DNA of 64,000 nucleotides, taken from contig NC_003075.7 of assembly GCF_000001735.4 (NCBI RefSeq), forward strand, positions 5,829,001-5,893,000, read 5' to 3'. Positions within the stretch are counted from its first letter, which is position 1; every line of letters begins with the position of its first letter. The DNA is from Arabidopsis thaliana (lineage: Eukaryota; Streptophyta; Magnoliopsida; Brassicales; Brassicaceae). The notes below the pieces were generated by a model that saw only the letters and a program-made list of their open reading frames with translations, did no database searches and was not told the origin of the DNA. This document shows positions 35,623-45,991 of this stretch, piece after piece. The translations under genes were made by a program, and so were the position numbers.

Positions 35623-35925
35623 GAGTGCTTAGAGAGTTTGGAGCCACCTGCTCACTCTATGCTCGTGAATGAAATCTTGACTTTTTTTTTTCTTTTTTTT
35701 TTTTCCTTTTTCTCTTTTCTCTTGATAGAGCCTTTGTGTAAGCTCCAACGTTCTAAAACTAGCGATCATACTTTAACTTGATTCACAACTATATACGAGA
35801 CTTTATTGGAGCTTGAGAATTTTTATTTGCAAGTATGTATCTACAAATCGGCAAATATTGAGCTGTTCATACTAACTTTTGTAATTTAATTGGCTACAAA
35901 TTTTAATGACATGTTGTTGTTAGCT
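35623..35925 (+). pseudogene. SPRY gene 3'-end fragment (repeat B), unit 1
   Basis: The stretch copies the terminal coding segment (FEATCSLYARE-like, now GATCSLYARE with GAATGA at the stop position) and 3' UTR of the RanBPM-like gene with visible divergence, including a longer T run. It is fused directly to the broken Copia integrase at 35622/35623. It is the remnant of a former second SPRY gene copy. Confidence 0.8.
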
Positions 35926-37020
35926 TCTCGCTAAACAAAATTGTTGACGTGGTAAGTTGGACGGACAGGATTTTATTTTAGACCATGGATTAGTCCGAGC
36001 GTATATATTGACGATTGATATATATAAATTACTTCACTCAATTTAAAATTCAGTTTAAGCTTGTTGAGTATATATATAGAGATATTAATTTCTTTAATAA
36101 TTAATTTTTTCTAATATTTTCCTCTTTGAATTATTATTTTTGTTAATTTGGGTTAAATTTGGTTAATTTTAGTTATTTTGAAAGAAAAAAAAAACACAAC
36201 GAATATGATAATATTTTGGTTAGTTACGGTTTTCATTTATTTAAGTTTTAATCTTTACCCATTGCACATTGCACCTTAAATAAATAAAATCTCTACCCAT
36301 TGAACATGCTCTAAAATGAGTTATCGACCGTCATGTTATCGATACACAGAAGGGCTATGTTGTAGGAGATTTTTCAGATTGTGGTTTGACTTGTATGTAT
36401 TTGACATGGAGGTTTGTCTTGCAAAAAAAATAAATTAAATTGAGGTTTTTTTTGCACAAAAGCCTTATGTTTTAAAAGAGAGTTATCGAGTGCCATGTCA
36501 TCGCTACATGGGAGGACTGTATTGCGGGTGACTTTTGAGATTGTGAGATTGACTTGCATAATTCGGACTTGGATGAAAACTTGCAAACGAAATTGACTTG
36601 AAGGGTTGTTTTGCAGAAAACCCTGATACCCTAATGTTAACTAAGATACAAATCTGTTATCGTATGAGAAATGCTTTTACCATTTATTTATTAAGATTAG
36701 GTATGTAGATTCAAAATCAAGTTTATCATGATTAAACAAAGAGTTAAATTGTATTTGCTAATGGAATGTGTAAGATTTGAATTCTGTTTTAAATAAAAGT
36801 ACTAAAATAAATATATAAAAGTGAGCAAAATACTATTTATAATTCAAAATTTATCGATAAGATATAGTGTGTAGAATTAAAATGCATTTTATTGTTATGA
36901 AATAAATAGTTAAATTGTATAGAAAAATGGAATGTGTAAGATTAAAATTTGGTTTGAAAAAAGTATTAAATTAAATGTTAACGAAAACATATATTACTAT
37001 TTAGAATTCAAATATAATCG
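35926..37020. other. AT-rich stretch with a diverged internal repeat
   Basis: At about 36317-36450 and 36475-36610 the phrases AGTTATCGA, CATGT(T/C)ATCG, GGGCTATG/GGACTGTATTG, TTTGCA and GGTTTTTTTTGCA recur in order, suggesting an old tandem pair of about 160 bp. The minus frame 36374-36586 is not protein-like. The final nine bases (ATATAATCG, 37012-37020) are the left target duplication of the Mutator-like element. Confidence 0.5.
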
Positions 37021-38153
37021 GGAGATTTGCAAAACTACCTTTTTTTACTACCCTCTTGCAACAATACCCTTTTGTGTTGTCCATTTTTAAAAATAGCCCT
37101 TTCATTAAACAGAATGACCAAATTACCCTCAACTAGTAGGAACATGTAATTGACAACTGAAATTTTCCTGCCAAATTTTTGGCGCCAAAAAAAAAATTTC
37201 CGCAAAACTTTTTTCCCGCCAAAAAAAATAAATTTCCCGCCAAAACTTTTTTTCGTAACAAATTTTTTCTCAGCAATAAAAAATACTTTTAAAAATCCTT
37301 GTAAATTTGTTTTGGTGGGAAATAGATTTACAAGATATTTTAAAAGGATTTTAAAATATTTACAATGGATTTTAAAAGGGTTTTGAAAGATTTACAAAGG
37401 TTTTTTAAAGATTTTTAAAGGGTTTAAAAGTGTTTTAAAATATTTACAAGGGATTTTAAAATAGTTTTTAAATATTTACAAGGGATTTTAAAGGGCTTTA
37501 AAAGATTTACAAAGATTTTTAAAGGGTTTAAAAGTATTTTAAAAGATTTATAAGAGATTTTAAAAGATTTAAAAGAGATTTTAAAAGGGTTTAAAAGGGT
37601 TTTAAAAGATGTACAAGGGTTTTTAAAAGATTTTTAAAGAATTTACAAGAAGACCTTATAAAAACTCTTGTCAATTTTTTTAAAACCTTTTAAAATCACT
37701 TGTAAATATTTTAAAACCATTTTAAAAGTCTTTAAAAAACCTTTATAAATCTTTTAAAGCCCTTTAAAATCCCTTGTAAATCTTTTAAAACCCTTGTAAA
37801 TCTTTTCAAACCCTTTTAAAATCCCTTGTAAATCTCTTAAAACCCTTTTAAAATCCCTTGTAAATCTATTTCCCGCCAAAAAATGTTTTTGCAAAAAATA
37901 TATTTTTGAAAAAAAAAACTTTGCGGGAAATCTTTTTTCGAAATTTTTTGGTGGAAAATTTTTTTGGCGGGAATTTTTTTTTAGAATATTTTGGATAAAA
38001 ATATTAATATTTCATTTTGTTAACCTAAAACAATATCTAAATAAGGGTAAAATGGTCATTAAAAATTTGAAGAGGGTAGAAATGAAAATGGCTAAAGAAA
38101 AAGGGTAGAGTTGAAAATGGTTATCATGAAAGGGCATTAGAAAGAATTTTTCT
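37021..38153 (+). mobile_element. Palindromic non-TIR Mutator-like element (MULE), copy 2, unit 1
   Basis: Starts GGAGATTTGCAAAACTAC and ends AAGAATTTTTCT, flanked by identical 9-mers ATATAATCG at 37012-37020 and 38154-38162. The ends are not inverted repeats of each other, as in non-TIR MULEs. The left arm (about 37328-37620) repeats TTTACAAGGGATTTTAAAA-like units; the right arm (about 37660-37870) has the reverse complement; the fold axis is near 37645. TTTCCCGCC sites lie at 37212, 37233 and 37869, and GGCGGGAA at 37966. It has no transposase frame. It has the opposite orientation to the 16013 copy. Confidence 0.88.
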
Positions 38154-38187
38154 ATATAATCGATATAATATTATATTTATTTCTTAT

Positions 38188-38215
38188 ACCCGTTTTTAGG
38201 CGGACATTATCTAGT
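38188..38215 (+). mobile_element. Candidate Helitron 3' terminus, unit 1
   Basis: ACCCGTTTTTAGGCGG forms a weak hairpin and is followed after eight bases by CTAGT (38211-38215). No matching TC 5' end was found upstream, which may have been lost when the Mutator-like element inserted next to it. Present in both full units. Confidence 0.35.
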
Positions 38216-38934
38216 GTATTATAAAATATAAATCATTTACCATTACTAACAATTAATTTTTTATATCGACAATACAATTTTCCAAATTATGTATTAAAAA
38301 TAATTCGTTCCATTCATGGGGTGGTTTTCTTATTAATGTTTGGTTGAAGGAGAAAAACAAGCAGTAATTAAAATATATAGAAATTAATATTGCTGTAATT
38401 TGTTGATTTACTAGATGTATGTTATTCCAAACACTAATTTTTGAAAGATAATATTTTAATAATTGTTATTAGTCATATTGAACGTTTACAAAAGATGTAG
38501 AAGAAACCAACGTGTAGCTTGGGTTCAAAACCTAGTTCTATTAATACTAAAGTTTGCTAATCATGTTTAAAGTAAAATTAGATGAATTTTATTAATCCAA
38601 TCTCTATGAATTTAATATCTTTTTATATAATTTCGTATGTTCCATTGTTTATTATTTCATATTATCACTCTTCTAATTGAAATATGTTATTCTTATCATC
38701 ATTTGAAAATTGTTTTTATTCTCTGGACTTTCCCATATATAACCGCTCCATTGTTTTACCTTTTTAGAACCCTAATTTGTTCTTTCCAGGTCATTTACTA
38801 TGTGGTTTTTAGATGTGGACAATAATATATAAGTTATGAAATTATCTGAATCTATACTTTTTGGATATGTGAAACTCGGATAAACATCAAAATATCCGTA
38901 TCAGAATCCGTAAAATGTTAGTAGAAAATATTTG

Positions 38935-40360
38935 AAGGTATAAAGAGTTGGGCAACATGTGTTAGCGGCAATGATTTTGAATGTGATGAGAAGTAATATC
39001 TAGGAACAAGTGGTTAGATACACAATTATGTGAATAGATGATATAATAGATACAACAAAAATGATTGATGAGAAGGAGATAGAAAAAGGGAACTTTGTTC
39101 CATTGACCAATGTGTTTGCGATCACTTTTTCAAATTTTGAAGTAACTGACTACATTGTACAATTTATGTGTAATCATGCCTATAGTTTCTACATCGATTC
39201 ATCATACAATCATGAGTTTTCATATATCTAGATCCTAATTACTATCAAATATAGGTTTGTGAGAGGTTGTATGTGACTTGGAATAAAACACAACATCCTC
39301 CATCATATCTCTTTTGAGGATTTAAGATAATTTTGAAGATTTCTTTAGTTGAAAACACATAAATCTAAATAACATGATTTAAATGGAATTTGGGAAGATT
39401 TTCAAACAAATCATAATAACTACTCTAAATTCACTTAAGATCAACAAAATCATAAAAACTCAAATCATTTAAAACAAAGGGTTGGATACACTTTGAAACT
39501 TGCAACTTATATTTTGATTGGTTTTTTTTTTTATAGTCGATTGTTCTTAACAAAAACCCTCTATACTTGATACATATATTAATAAAATAAAAAAACTATA
39601 GACTAACTTTTTTGCTGTGAAAGTGTGTTAATTATATCTTCAACATGAGAGAATGCATCATTGGTGGTGTGAGATAAAACCATTGTGTCTTTCTAACCCA
39701 CATCTAACAAATATTTTATCTAATTGGGCATTAAAATAATAATAAGTGAAGGCTCAATAACACCTAAAAATGCAGCGAATATTCTAGCTTCCATGCGTCA
39801 TAAGCAAGCAAAAAAAATGGAGACTATATATAAGTTCTTCTGTATAATTAGAGTTACAAATTTGTGGAGACTATATATAACTTCTTTTGCCTCCCATGCG
39901 TCATAAGCAAGCAAAAAAAAAAAATGGAGCAAACTTTCATCACGTGGAAAACTTGTCTTTCTTTTTTTTAATACATATTTGAAGGTTTAAAAGAGTTAGG
40001 CAGGATGTGTTAGCGACAATGTTTTCGAATGTAATGAAAAATAATCTTTAAGAACAAGTGGTTATGTACAAATTTATGCGAATAGATGATAAAGTAGATA
40101 CAACAAAAATGATTGAGTAGCAAGAGATGGAGAAAGAGAACTTTGCTATATTAAAAAATGTGTTTGAGATCATTTTATCAATTTTTGAAGTAATTGGCTA
40201 CATCGAATAATTTATGTACTTATATATAGTTTCTATATCAATTCATATACTTGATACATATATTATAAAAAAATAAAATCCTTAAAACTACAATTTTTGT
40301 TTAGAAAATGTGTTGTGTATATCTTCAACATGAGAGAATGCATCAGAGTGGTGTGATCAA
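38935..40360. repeat. Degenerate direct repeat, spacing about 1.05 kb, unit 1
   Basis: About 38935-39170 matches 39980-40206 (GTTAGGCA/GTTGGGCA, TAGATACAACAAAAATGATT, then TTTGAAGTAA and GGCTACAT), and about 39560-39680 matches 40250-40350 (CTTCAACATGAGAGAATGCA). Identity is roughly 80 percent. Both halves look like an old, non-coding transposon. A short duplication (CATGCGTCATAAGCAAGCAA at about 39793 and 39894) lies between them. Confidence 0.65.
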
Positions 40361-40823
40361 ACTCTTCTAACCCAAATCTAACAAATATTTTAGGGTTTTG
40401 TGCCAACAACCCTCAAAAATATTGTTCTTGCAACATAACCTTTCATATAAAATACATGTAGGTCAATACTCTGATATCAAAAGTCACCCGCAATATAACC
40501 ACGTGCATAGATTTTATATAATCCTTGGGCGTGTATAGATTTTGCAAACCGTATAAGTATGTATATAAGTTATTAAACTACGTCGTTTGAGCATTTTTCG
40601 GAAAATAATATATTACTAGAGTGGATTGGAACCAATAAGGCCCCGATCCAGATTTGAAACCAGAAATTGGAATTTTCAAACTTAGGGTTTGATTTTGGGG
40701 ATTTATAAGTGGGGATCTTTTGTTTATGTCACAACGTCGTCGTATCTGGTCAATAACAGAGACTCTTTCACAACCGACGTCGTATCTGGTCAATAACGGA
40801 GACCCTTTATCTCTGTATTTTGA

Positions 40824-41223
40824 GATAACTCAGTCGTGAAGCAGTCATAACTAAGCTGTGTGACTATTATAACTCGGTCAAACCCTGAAAGTGCTTTCCT
40901 TAAGCCATCAGTTGGTACAATCAAGTAATTAACATATCATAATCACATTCCAACTAGTGGAATCATGAAACTATCTAATATTCTATATACTTTATCCAAC
41001 ATCATACCCAACAACATCATTCCTAGAAGTTTGGTCAACATAGTTTGTCAATCGACACTTACCGAAAACCCAATTTATTTTTTGTTTTCATATTATAGAT
41101 CTTGAAACTAATAGAACCAACAATTTGGTGGCTAGTTTGAAATCTCATAATAACATCTGGTTTCTTATAACTCGGTCAAACCACAAAATCTTCTAGCATA
41201 AATCAGTCGTAACGTATTGGTAT
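40824..41223. repeat. TAACTCAGYC motif array, left part, unit 1
   Basis: ATAACTCAGTCG (about 40824), CATAACTAAGCTG (about 40846), TATAACTCGGTC (about 40870 and 41166) and ATAAATCAGTCG (about 41200; ATAACTCAGTCG in unit 2). The same motif is denser at 43845-44050 and 44905-45080. The Gypsy LTR at 41224 separates this part from the rest. Confidence 0.65.
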
Positions 41224-43156
41224 TGTGAGGCCCAAGCCCAAGAGGGTCCCAACCAACCCAAGTAACACACAAAACCCTAAGCGTGTGTATGTACATATGT
41301 ATATATCTCCCTCTTCACGCAGCTTCTTCTCACATCGTCTTCATCACCATCACTTCTTTATCTCTCATCTCAATCTCAGCCATTATCATCATCGTTGTGA
41401 CACCGGAGTTGACGTCACGTTGGGGTCATGATTGTTTAACGTGGTTGGTTTCGTCGCCGTTCATCACCGGATTGTTAGGTAAGGAAAACCTCTCATGGCT
41501 ATGAACTACACTACTGAAATTATTCCACTTAGCAATTGGATTTGTGGATTATAACTTCAACTATTGGATTTTTGTGTGAACATGTGAAATAAGGAAACAG
41601 TTCAAGTGGTAGAATTGGTGATCCGTTTCTCATCACGTCCGAAGGAGTTTGGGCTAGTTCTTAACGTTTCTGAATTGATCTTGTTTCCAAGTTTTCAGAA
41701 CAATTTTTGGATCCAAAATCGGAGGTAAGATCGATCGGCAAATCACGTTTAAAGTTGATAATTAGTCACAGTTTTCAGAGCCATATTTTTCCAAGTATCT
41801 GAAACTTTGCAGTTTCTGGTAGAGGTTTTAAGGATCTATTTCCCGTCGGATCTGAAGGAATCAAATTGTGAATTTGGTGTCGTTGGAAAGATCTCGAGGA
41901 GAGCAAGAATTAGCAAGTTTCGTTCTCACGATCCAAGGTAAGCTTCATTCGCAAAATGACTTACAAGTGAAAAATCACAATTTTCCTGAACTCAAAAAAA
42001 TATTAAGTGTCAGGAACATTGCAGTTTCATCTTAAGGGTTTTACGAGGCGTTTCTGGTCACTCAGGAGCATTGATAGACCCAACGACGGTGGTTTCTGAC
42101 AGAGGAAGTGTCAGGGAAGCCACTGGAACCTTCAGATCAATTGGAAAAGGTAATCCATAGCCATGGAAGCGCTTGCTTGTTGGCCAAGAATGAGTCGTTC
42201 TGCTTAAACCCAGAAACCCTTATTTGTTGTTTGAATCTGTTTCTTCAGCTGCAATTTCCAGAACGCAGTCACAGTTTCCAAATTGCAATTCCAGCTTTCT
42301 AGTCGTTGTTTCCAATCAATTGAGGTGAGGGTGGTATCCACGAAGGATGGTATCATTTTCTTTTGGTATGCTCCATGACTTGTAGCATATAGGCTTGGAT
42401 TTGATTGATTAGGATTAGATTATATGATGTTATGATTGAGAGTAAATGTTAGGTATGATGATAATGAATGATTGTAATGTTTGGTAATGCTATGATATAT
42501 AAGTAAATGTTAAATATGATGATGTATGTACGAGAATGATTTAAGTATAGACAGTGATGGACTGACGGGTTAACAGCTGGTCAAGAACGGCTGACGAGCC
42601 CGGAATGGGAGTGTCTGAGCCACGAGGGCCAGCCTCCACCTATTGTTCTAGTCGTCACGAGGATGACTGGACCTAACGATGTGTATGTTTATATTAATAT
42701 ACATAAGATGGTTCTCTTGATTATGTTCTTTAGAAAAGAAAGTATTTTTAAGTTGATTGTTTGTATCTAAAGTTGTGTGTTATGATGATTGTTGTATAAC
42801 TTAAGAAATTGTTCTATGTTTCGCTCACTGAGTATTCTTTACTCACCCCCTTTTTCTCCTTCTTTCCCAGATGAAAATGATGTTGAATAGCTGCTCAAGT
42901 TTGTCTCTCTTCATGGTGTTCTTTGGGATTTGAGTTTACTTTTCAATAAAACAAAGACATGGTTTTCCTTTAAATTTCTTCAGTTATTTTTACGAGTTTT
43001 CAATGTTGCTTAAGACAAGTAACTTTTATGAATTTAATAAAAATACTTCTTGAATAAGGTGAATGTGAATGTGTTAAGGATAGATAATGAGTATGAAATA
43101 ATGTTTTATAGGAAAAGTGGCACGCCTTCTCTGTAGTTTGGGAGAGGAGTGTTACA
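41224..43156 (+). mobile_element. Gypsy-type 5' LTR, unit 1
   Basis: A 1,933-bp segment from TGTGAGGCCCAAGCCC to GGAGTGTTACA, starting TGT and ending ACA. It is directly followed by a primer binding site, which fixes its right border. A TATA-like GTATATATC lies at about 41298, and CTCACTGAGTATTCTTTACT, common in plant Gypsy LTRs, at about 42826. No second LTR is in the unit, so the element is a broken 5' end. Confidence 0.7.
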
Positions 43157-43160
43157 ATTT

Positions 43161-43172
43161 TGGTATCAGAGC
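43161..43172 (+). promoter_or_regulatory. Retrotransposon primer binding site (tRNA-iMet)
   Basis: TGGTATCAGAGC, four bases after the LTR end, is the standard complement of the 3' end of plant initiator methionine tRNA. The copy in unit 2 is at 60464-60475. Confidence 0.85.
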
Positions 43173-43400
43173 GGAGGTTAAAGTCAAACCGGTGCTGATC
43201 CGGGAGACTATGATTGATTATGTTAAGATGTTTTATGGTAGAGTAAATTTTTTAAAAGTGATTTCAAAATGGGAATGGATTGTTTTTTATAAAAAAAAAG
43301 AAAAAGAAAAAAAAAAAACCAGAAGAAGCAAGACTTGAGCATTACTTATGTTATTAGGAATTATTGTGATTGTTCTGATATTGATGTTTGTTTGGTCAAA

Positions 43401-43760
43401 ATGGCACCCTTAAGGAAAAGAGGACGTGTTGCGAACCAAAGGGCTAACCGTGTTGATGATGCACCCGCTGACGGGGAAGCTCAACCACTAGTAGGTGATA
43501 TTCCAGTTGGAGATTAGGCAGCTATCAATGCATCACTATTAGGACAGATTCAGGGGATCAGAGGAATGTTTGAAGAGTTAATGAACCGAATTCCTCAGGC
43601 AGCACCAGCACCAGCACCAACAGCTCAACAACCAGAAGAAAATGTTCTACCTCAGCAACAACAGCCACCACCTCCACCGCCACCACTACCAGCTCAAATG
43701 GCAGGACCTGCGATTATTGAGTTATTTGATATCAGCAAGGTTTGGGTTCTTGACTATTGA
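43401..43760 (+). pseudogene. Gypsy gag stub with in-frame stop, unit 1
   Basis: A frame opens at ATG 43401 (MAPLRKRGRVANQRANR), hits TAG at 43515-43517, and continues in the same frame (LLGQIQGIRGMFEELMNRI, then a Gln/Pro-rich run) to a stop at 43760. This is the N-terminal gag region of a Ty3/Gypsy element. The remaining gag and all of pol are absent, and the sequence passes into the TAACTCAGCC array. The same TAG is in unit 2. Confidence 0.7.
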
Positions 43761-43844
43761 GTTATATTTATAAGAAGGTCAACCGGTGTATGTATAGTCC
43801 TCTAGTGATGTTTGGGTTCTTTGATAACAGCGACGTTTGGGTAT

Positions 43845-44050
43845 GACAAGTCAGCCACCACGTTAGACTAACTCAGCCGCAACATCGAATTAATGCATGA
43901 TAAGTCAGCCGTTATATTAGAATAACTCAGCCATGACATTATTTGTGCGATGACAAGTCAGCCACCACGTTAGAATAACTCAGCTAATCATCGAATTAAT
44001 CTACGATAACTCAGCTATAACACGAATTGAGCGATGATAAGTCAGCCATT
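43845..44050. repeat. TAACTCAGCC motif array, middle part, unit 1
   Basis: Eight close copies of (A/C)TAA(C/G)TCAGC(C/T) occur in about 200 bp: 43851, 43872, 43904, 43925, 43958, 43979, 44009 and 44041, with two alternating forms (GATAAGTCAGCC / GACAAGTCAGCC and ATAACTCAGCC). It lies just 3' of the ULP1-like gene, all copies in the same orientation. Confidence 0.85.
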
Positions 44051-44193
44051 ACATCGATTTAACCCATAATTAACAGTGTGCATTCAATATCATAGATTCA
44101 TACAAACATAATTCTAATCCTAAAGCGTCAATATTTAGTACAATCACATGCTAAAAATCCCAAAAGACACGAACATATGTTCGAAAAAGCCAA

Positions 44194-45320
44194 TCACGTC
44201 TCTAGAAAACGTGCAGGCATCCTTTCCGGTGCTTCATCGAAGATCTTTGCTGCCACCCTAACCCGTAGAACCTGGATATTTGCATCAGTAATGCCATCAA
44301 AACAAACACCAAGCAATAAATATTCAAGAATCTTTAACGCGTAAACGCCGCAGTCCCCTCTGATATGATTTTGCGGGACCTTTTTCTTGTCCCTCCGCCG
44401 GAATGAAAATTGGTCGTATTGCGGGGTACGGACTTCGGAAGGAAACAGTTCGTTAATCATCTGTGGAATCATCCTCGTGAACGGCCTACAAACTTCCAGC
44501 ATCTTTCCATCGATATCGTCTGTATGCTCTCCGACGATGCAATCATAGCAATCGATGTGAGACCTAAGCAAGTTCACGTGAAGGGTCACCCAATGATTAC
44601 CTCCGGTTTGGTGGATAATATACAAGTGATCCACATCTGTTATCAACTTCTTCCGTGTTGCCACTTCTCTTCTCATACCGTTAATCCACTATTGATACGC
44701 GGTGTCTTTGAAAAAAAAACTCTTCTGTTAGATCTTGAACTGATTGTAATCTGTAACCTAATAAATCGTGAACCACGGGTCTAGAATTATGACGCGTTCG
44801 TTGTGGTATGGGCAGGGATCTCGCTGGAGCCTCCGGGCGAGGACTTTCATATACGCAGCAATATGCTGTACAAAAATAAAACCAACCCAGACAAAAAAAA
44901 CAACAACATTAACTCACCATTATCTACTTTAACTCAGGCAGAACAATACCATAACTTAGACATAACCAACTACAACTCAGTCTGCACACCAGAATAAACC
45001 AGCTATAATTTATTTAACTCAGCCTAAACAACACGATAACTCAGCCATAAAATAGACAACCTCAGACAGAATATAACAATAACTTACTTCATCACCCAAC
45101 CATCCATAATTTGAATCTGGCCATAACTTTCTTTCGGTCATGAAAACTCCGTAGAAATCAACCTCGTCTATTCCATTTTCCAACGATTTTTTGCTAACAA
45201 ATAATAAAAGAAAGTTAATATACACAAATAGTGTAAGCATGTCGTACTTAACAACTTATTAAGGTATAAAGGGTCATACATGTCGAGACTTGACAAATAA
45301 TCCTTAAGTTTCTGCATGCA
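44194..45320 (-). pseudogene. ULP1-like cysteine protease (peptidase C48), Mutator-associated type, unit 1
   Basis: Minus-strand exons read from splice sites: 45311-45248 (KLKDYLSSLDMYDPLYLNK), 45193-45089 (VDFYGVFMTERK, YGWLGDE), 44865 down to about 44758 (HIAAYMKVLARRLQRDP, VIILDPWFT), and 44688-44194 (WINGMRREV). The last exon has the C48 catalytic set: His in NHWVTLHVN, Asp in HIDCYDC, Gln in PQN and Cys in GDCGVY. An in-frame TAG at 44760-44758 ends the third exon right before the intron, so the full protein is probably not made, although the final 160-residue frame has its own ATG. The 5' part is cut off at the unit junction. This domain is typical of Arabidopsis KAONASHI/VANDAL-related Mutator elements rather than host SUMO proteases. 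Unit 1 differs from unit 2 at one residue (NIQVLRV versus NIQVRRV). Confidence 0.75.
44905..45080. repeat. TAACTCAGCC motif array, right part inside ULP1-like intron, unit 1
   Basis: TTAACTCACC, TTAACTCAGGC, CATAACTTAGAC, CAACTCAGTC, TTAACTCAGCC and GATAACTCAGCC fall within the intron between the exons at 45193-45089 and 44865. Orientation is the same as in the 43845 array. Confidence 0.75.
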
Positions 45321-45991
45321 ATTTGGACTCAGAATCAACTGGATGAAAAAACAGTCTATGTGTATCCACGCATGAATGATTTTTCCACTGGCCAGCTCAT
45401 ATACCGACCAGAATGATTCTTCTTCCCTTTCAGCAACTAACGGCTCTGCAAAAGGGAACATATATAGTGATATATAACTGATCTGTCGCAAGAACATGAT
45501 GACCATTTCTTCCTAGTGAGTATTTTGAGTGAGGGGGGAGTTTTTAGCCTTGCTCTTATGATTTAGGGATTTTCTTATTCATGACAATATTGGACCCCTA
45601 GGTAGTACTAATAACAAGAGAGGGTTTTTGTTTTCAAATGTTGGTTTACTGGTTAGGCTTTTATTCTCCACCATGGTATGGTTCCTATAAAGCTACATAA
45701 GAATTCATTTTGAAGTTTGTTTGGTGTGTGACCGAAGAACCAAAAAAAAAAAAAACAGTTGCTCATTCTTTGTCTACTTATCTCACTATTCGGCAATGCA
45801 TATACGTCCTAATCTTTGTTTTGCTTATCTTAGTTATTCTATCTCTCTCCCTTACCTAAAAAGCTGGCTTCAAAGGACTTGACGGATCGTTTATAAAACA
45901 GACTAGTCATAAACATAGATTTATATTCGAGATGGCTTCAAATACGAATCTTAAACTGTTTATAGTATATATAGTATCTAATAGCTGCGGG

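Larger units (their letters stand above)
28025..45320 (+). repeat. Tandem segmental duplication, unit 1 (17,296 bp)
   Basis: The unit begins at ATTTGGACTCAGAATC (28025). The same string restarts at 45321 and 62623, and sequence order is identical between copies. Offsets between matching features stay within 17,296-17,307, the largest step (10 bp) being an extra ATTAATAAAC-type repeat in unit 2 near 47340. Substitutions are sparse: a handful of amino-acid changes in the Copia and ULP1 frames, and none in the SPRY peptides compared. The copies are direct, head to tail. Confidence 0.97.

Noticed and set aside
37150..37386. 78-aa open frame in the left arm of the Mutator-like element
   Set aside because: Low-complexity translation of the repeat arm; the frame differs in the other unit.
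37328..37870. Regular short repeats as a CRISPR-like array
   Set aside because: Units vary in length and spacing, have no unique spacers, and invert at the centre; this is a plant genome and the element has Mutator target duplications.
41224..43156. The 1.93-kb GC-richer segment as a host gene with small exons
   Set aside because: The TGT...ACA ends and the adjacent initiator-tRNA primer site identify it as an LTR.
44410..44784. 124-aa plus-strand frame opposite the ULP1-like gene
   Set aside because: Antisense to the conserved C48 catalytic region, which clearly is the coding strand.
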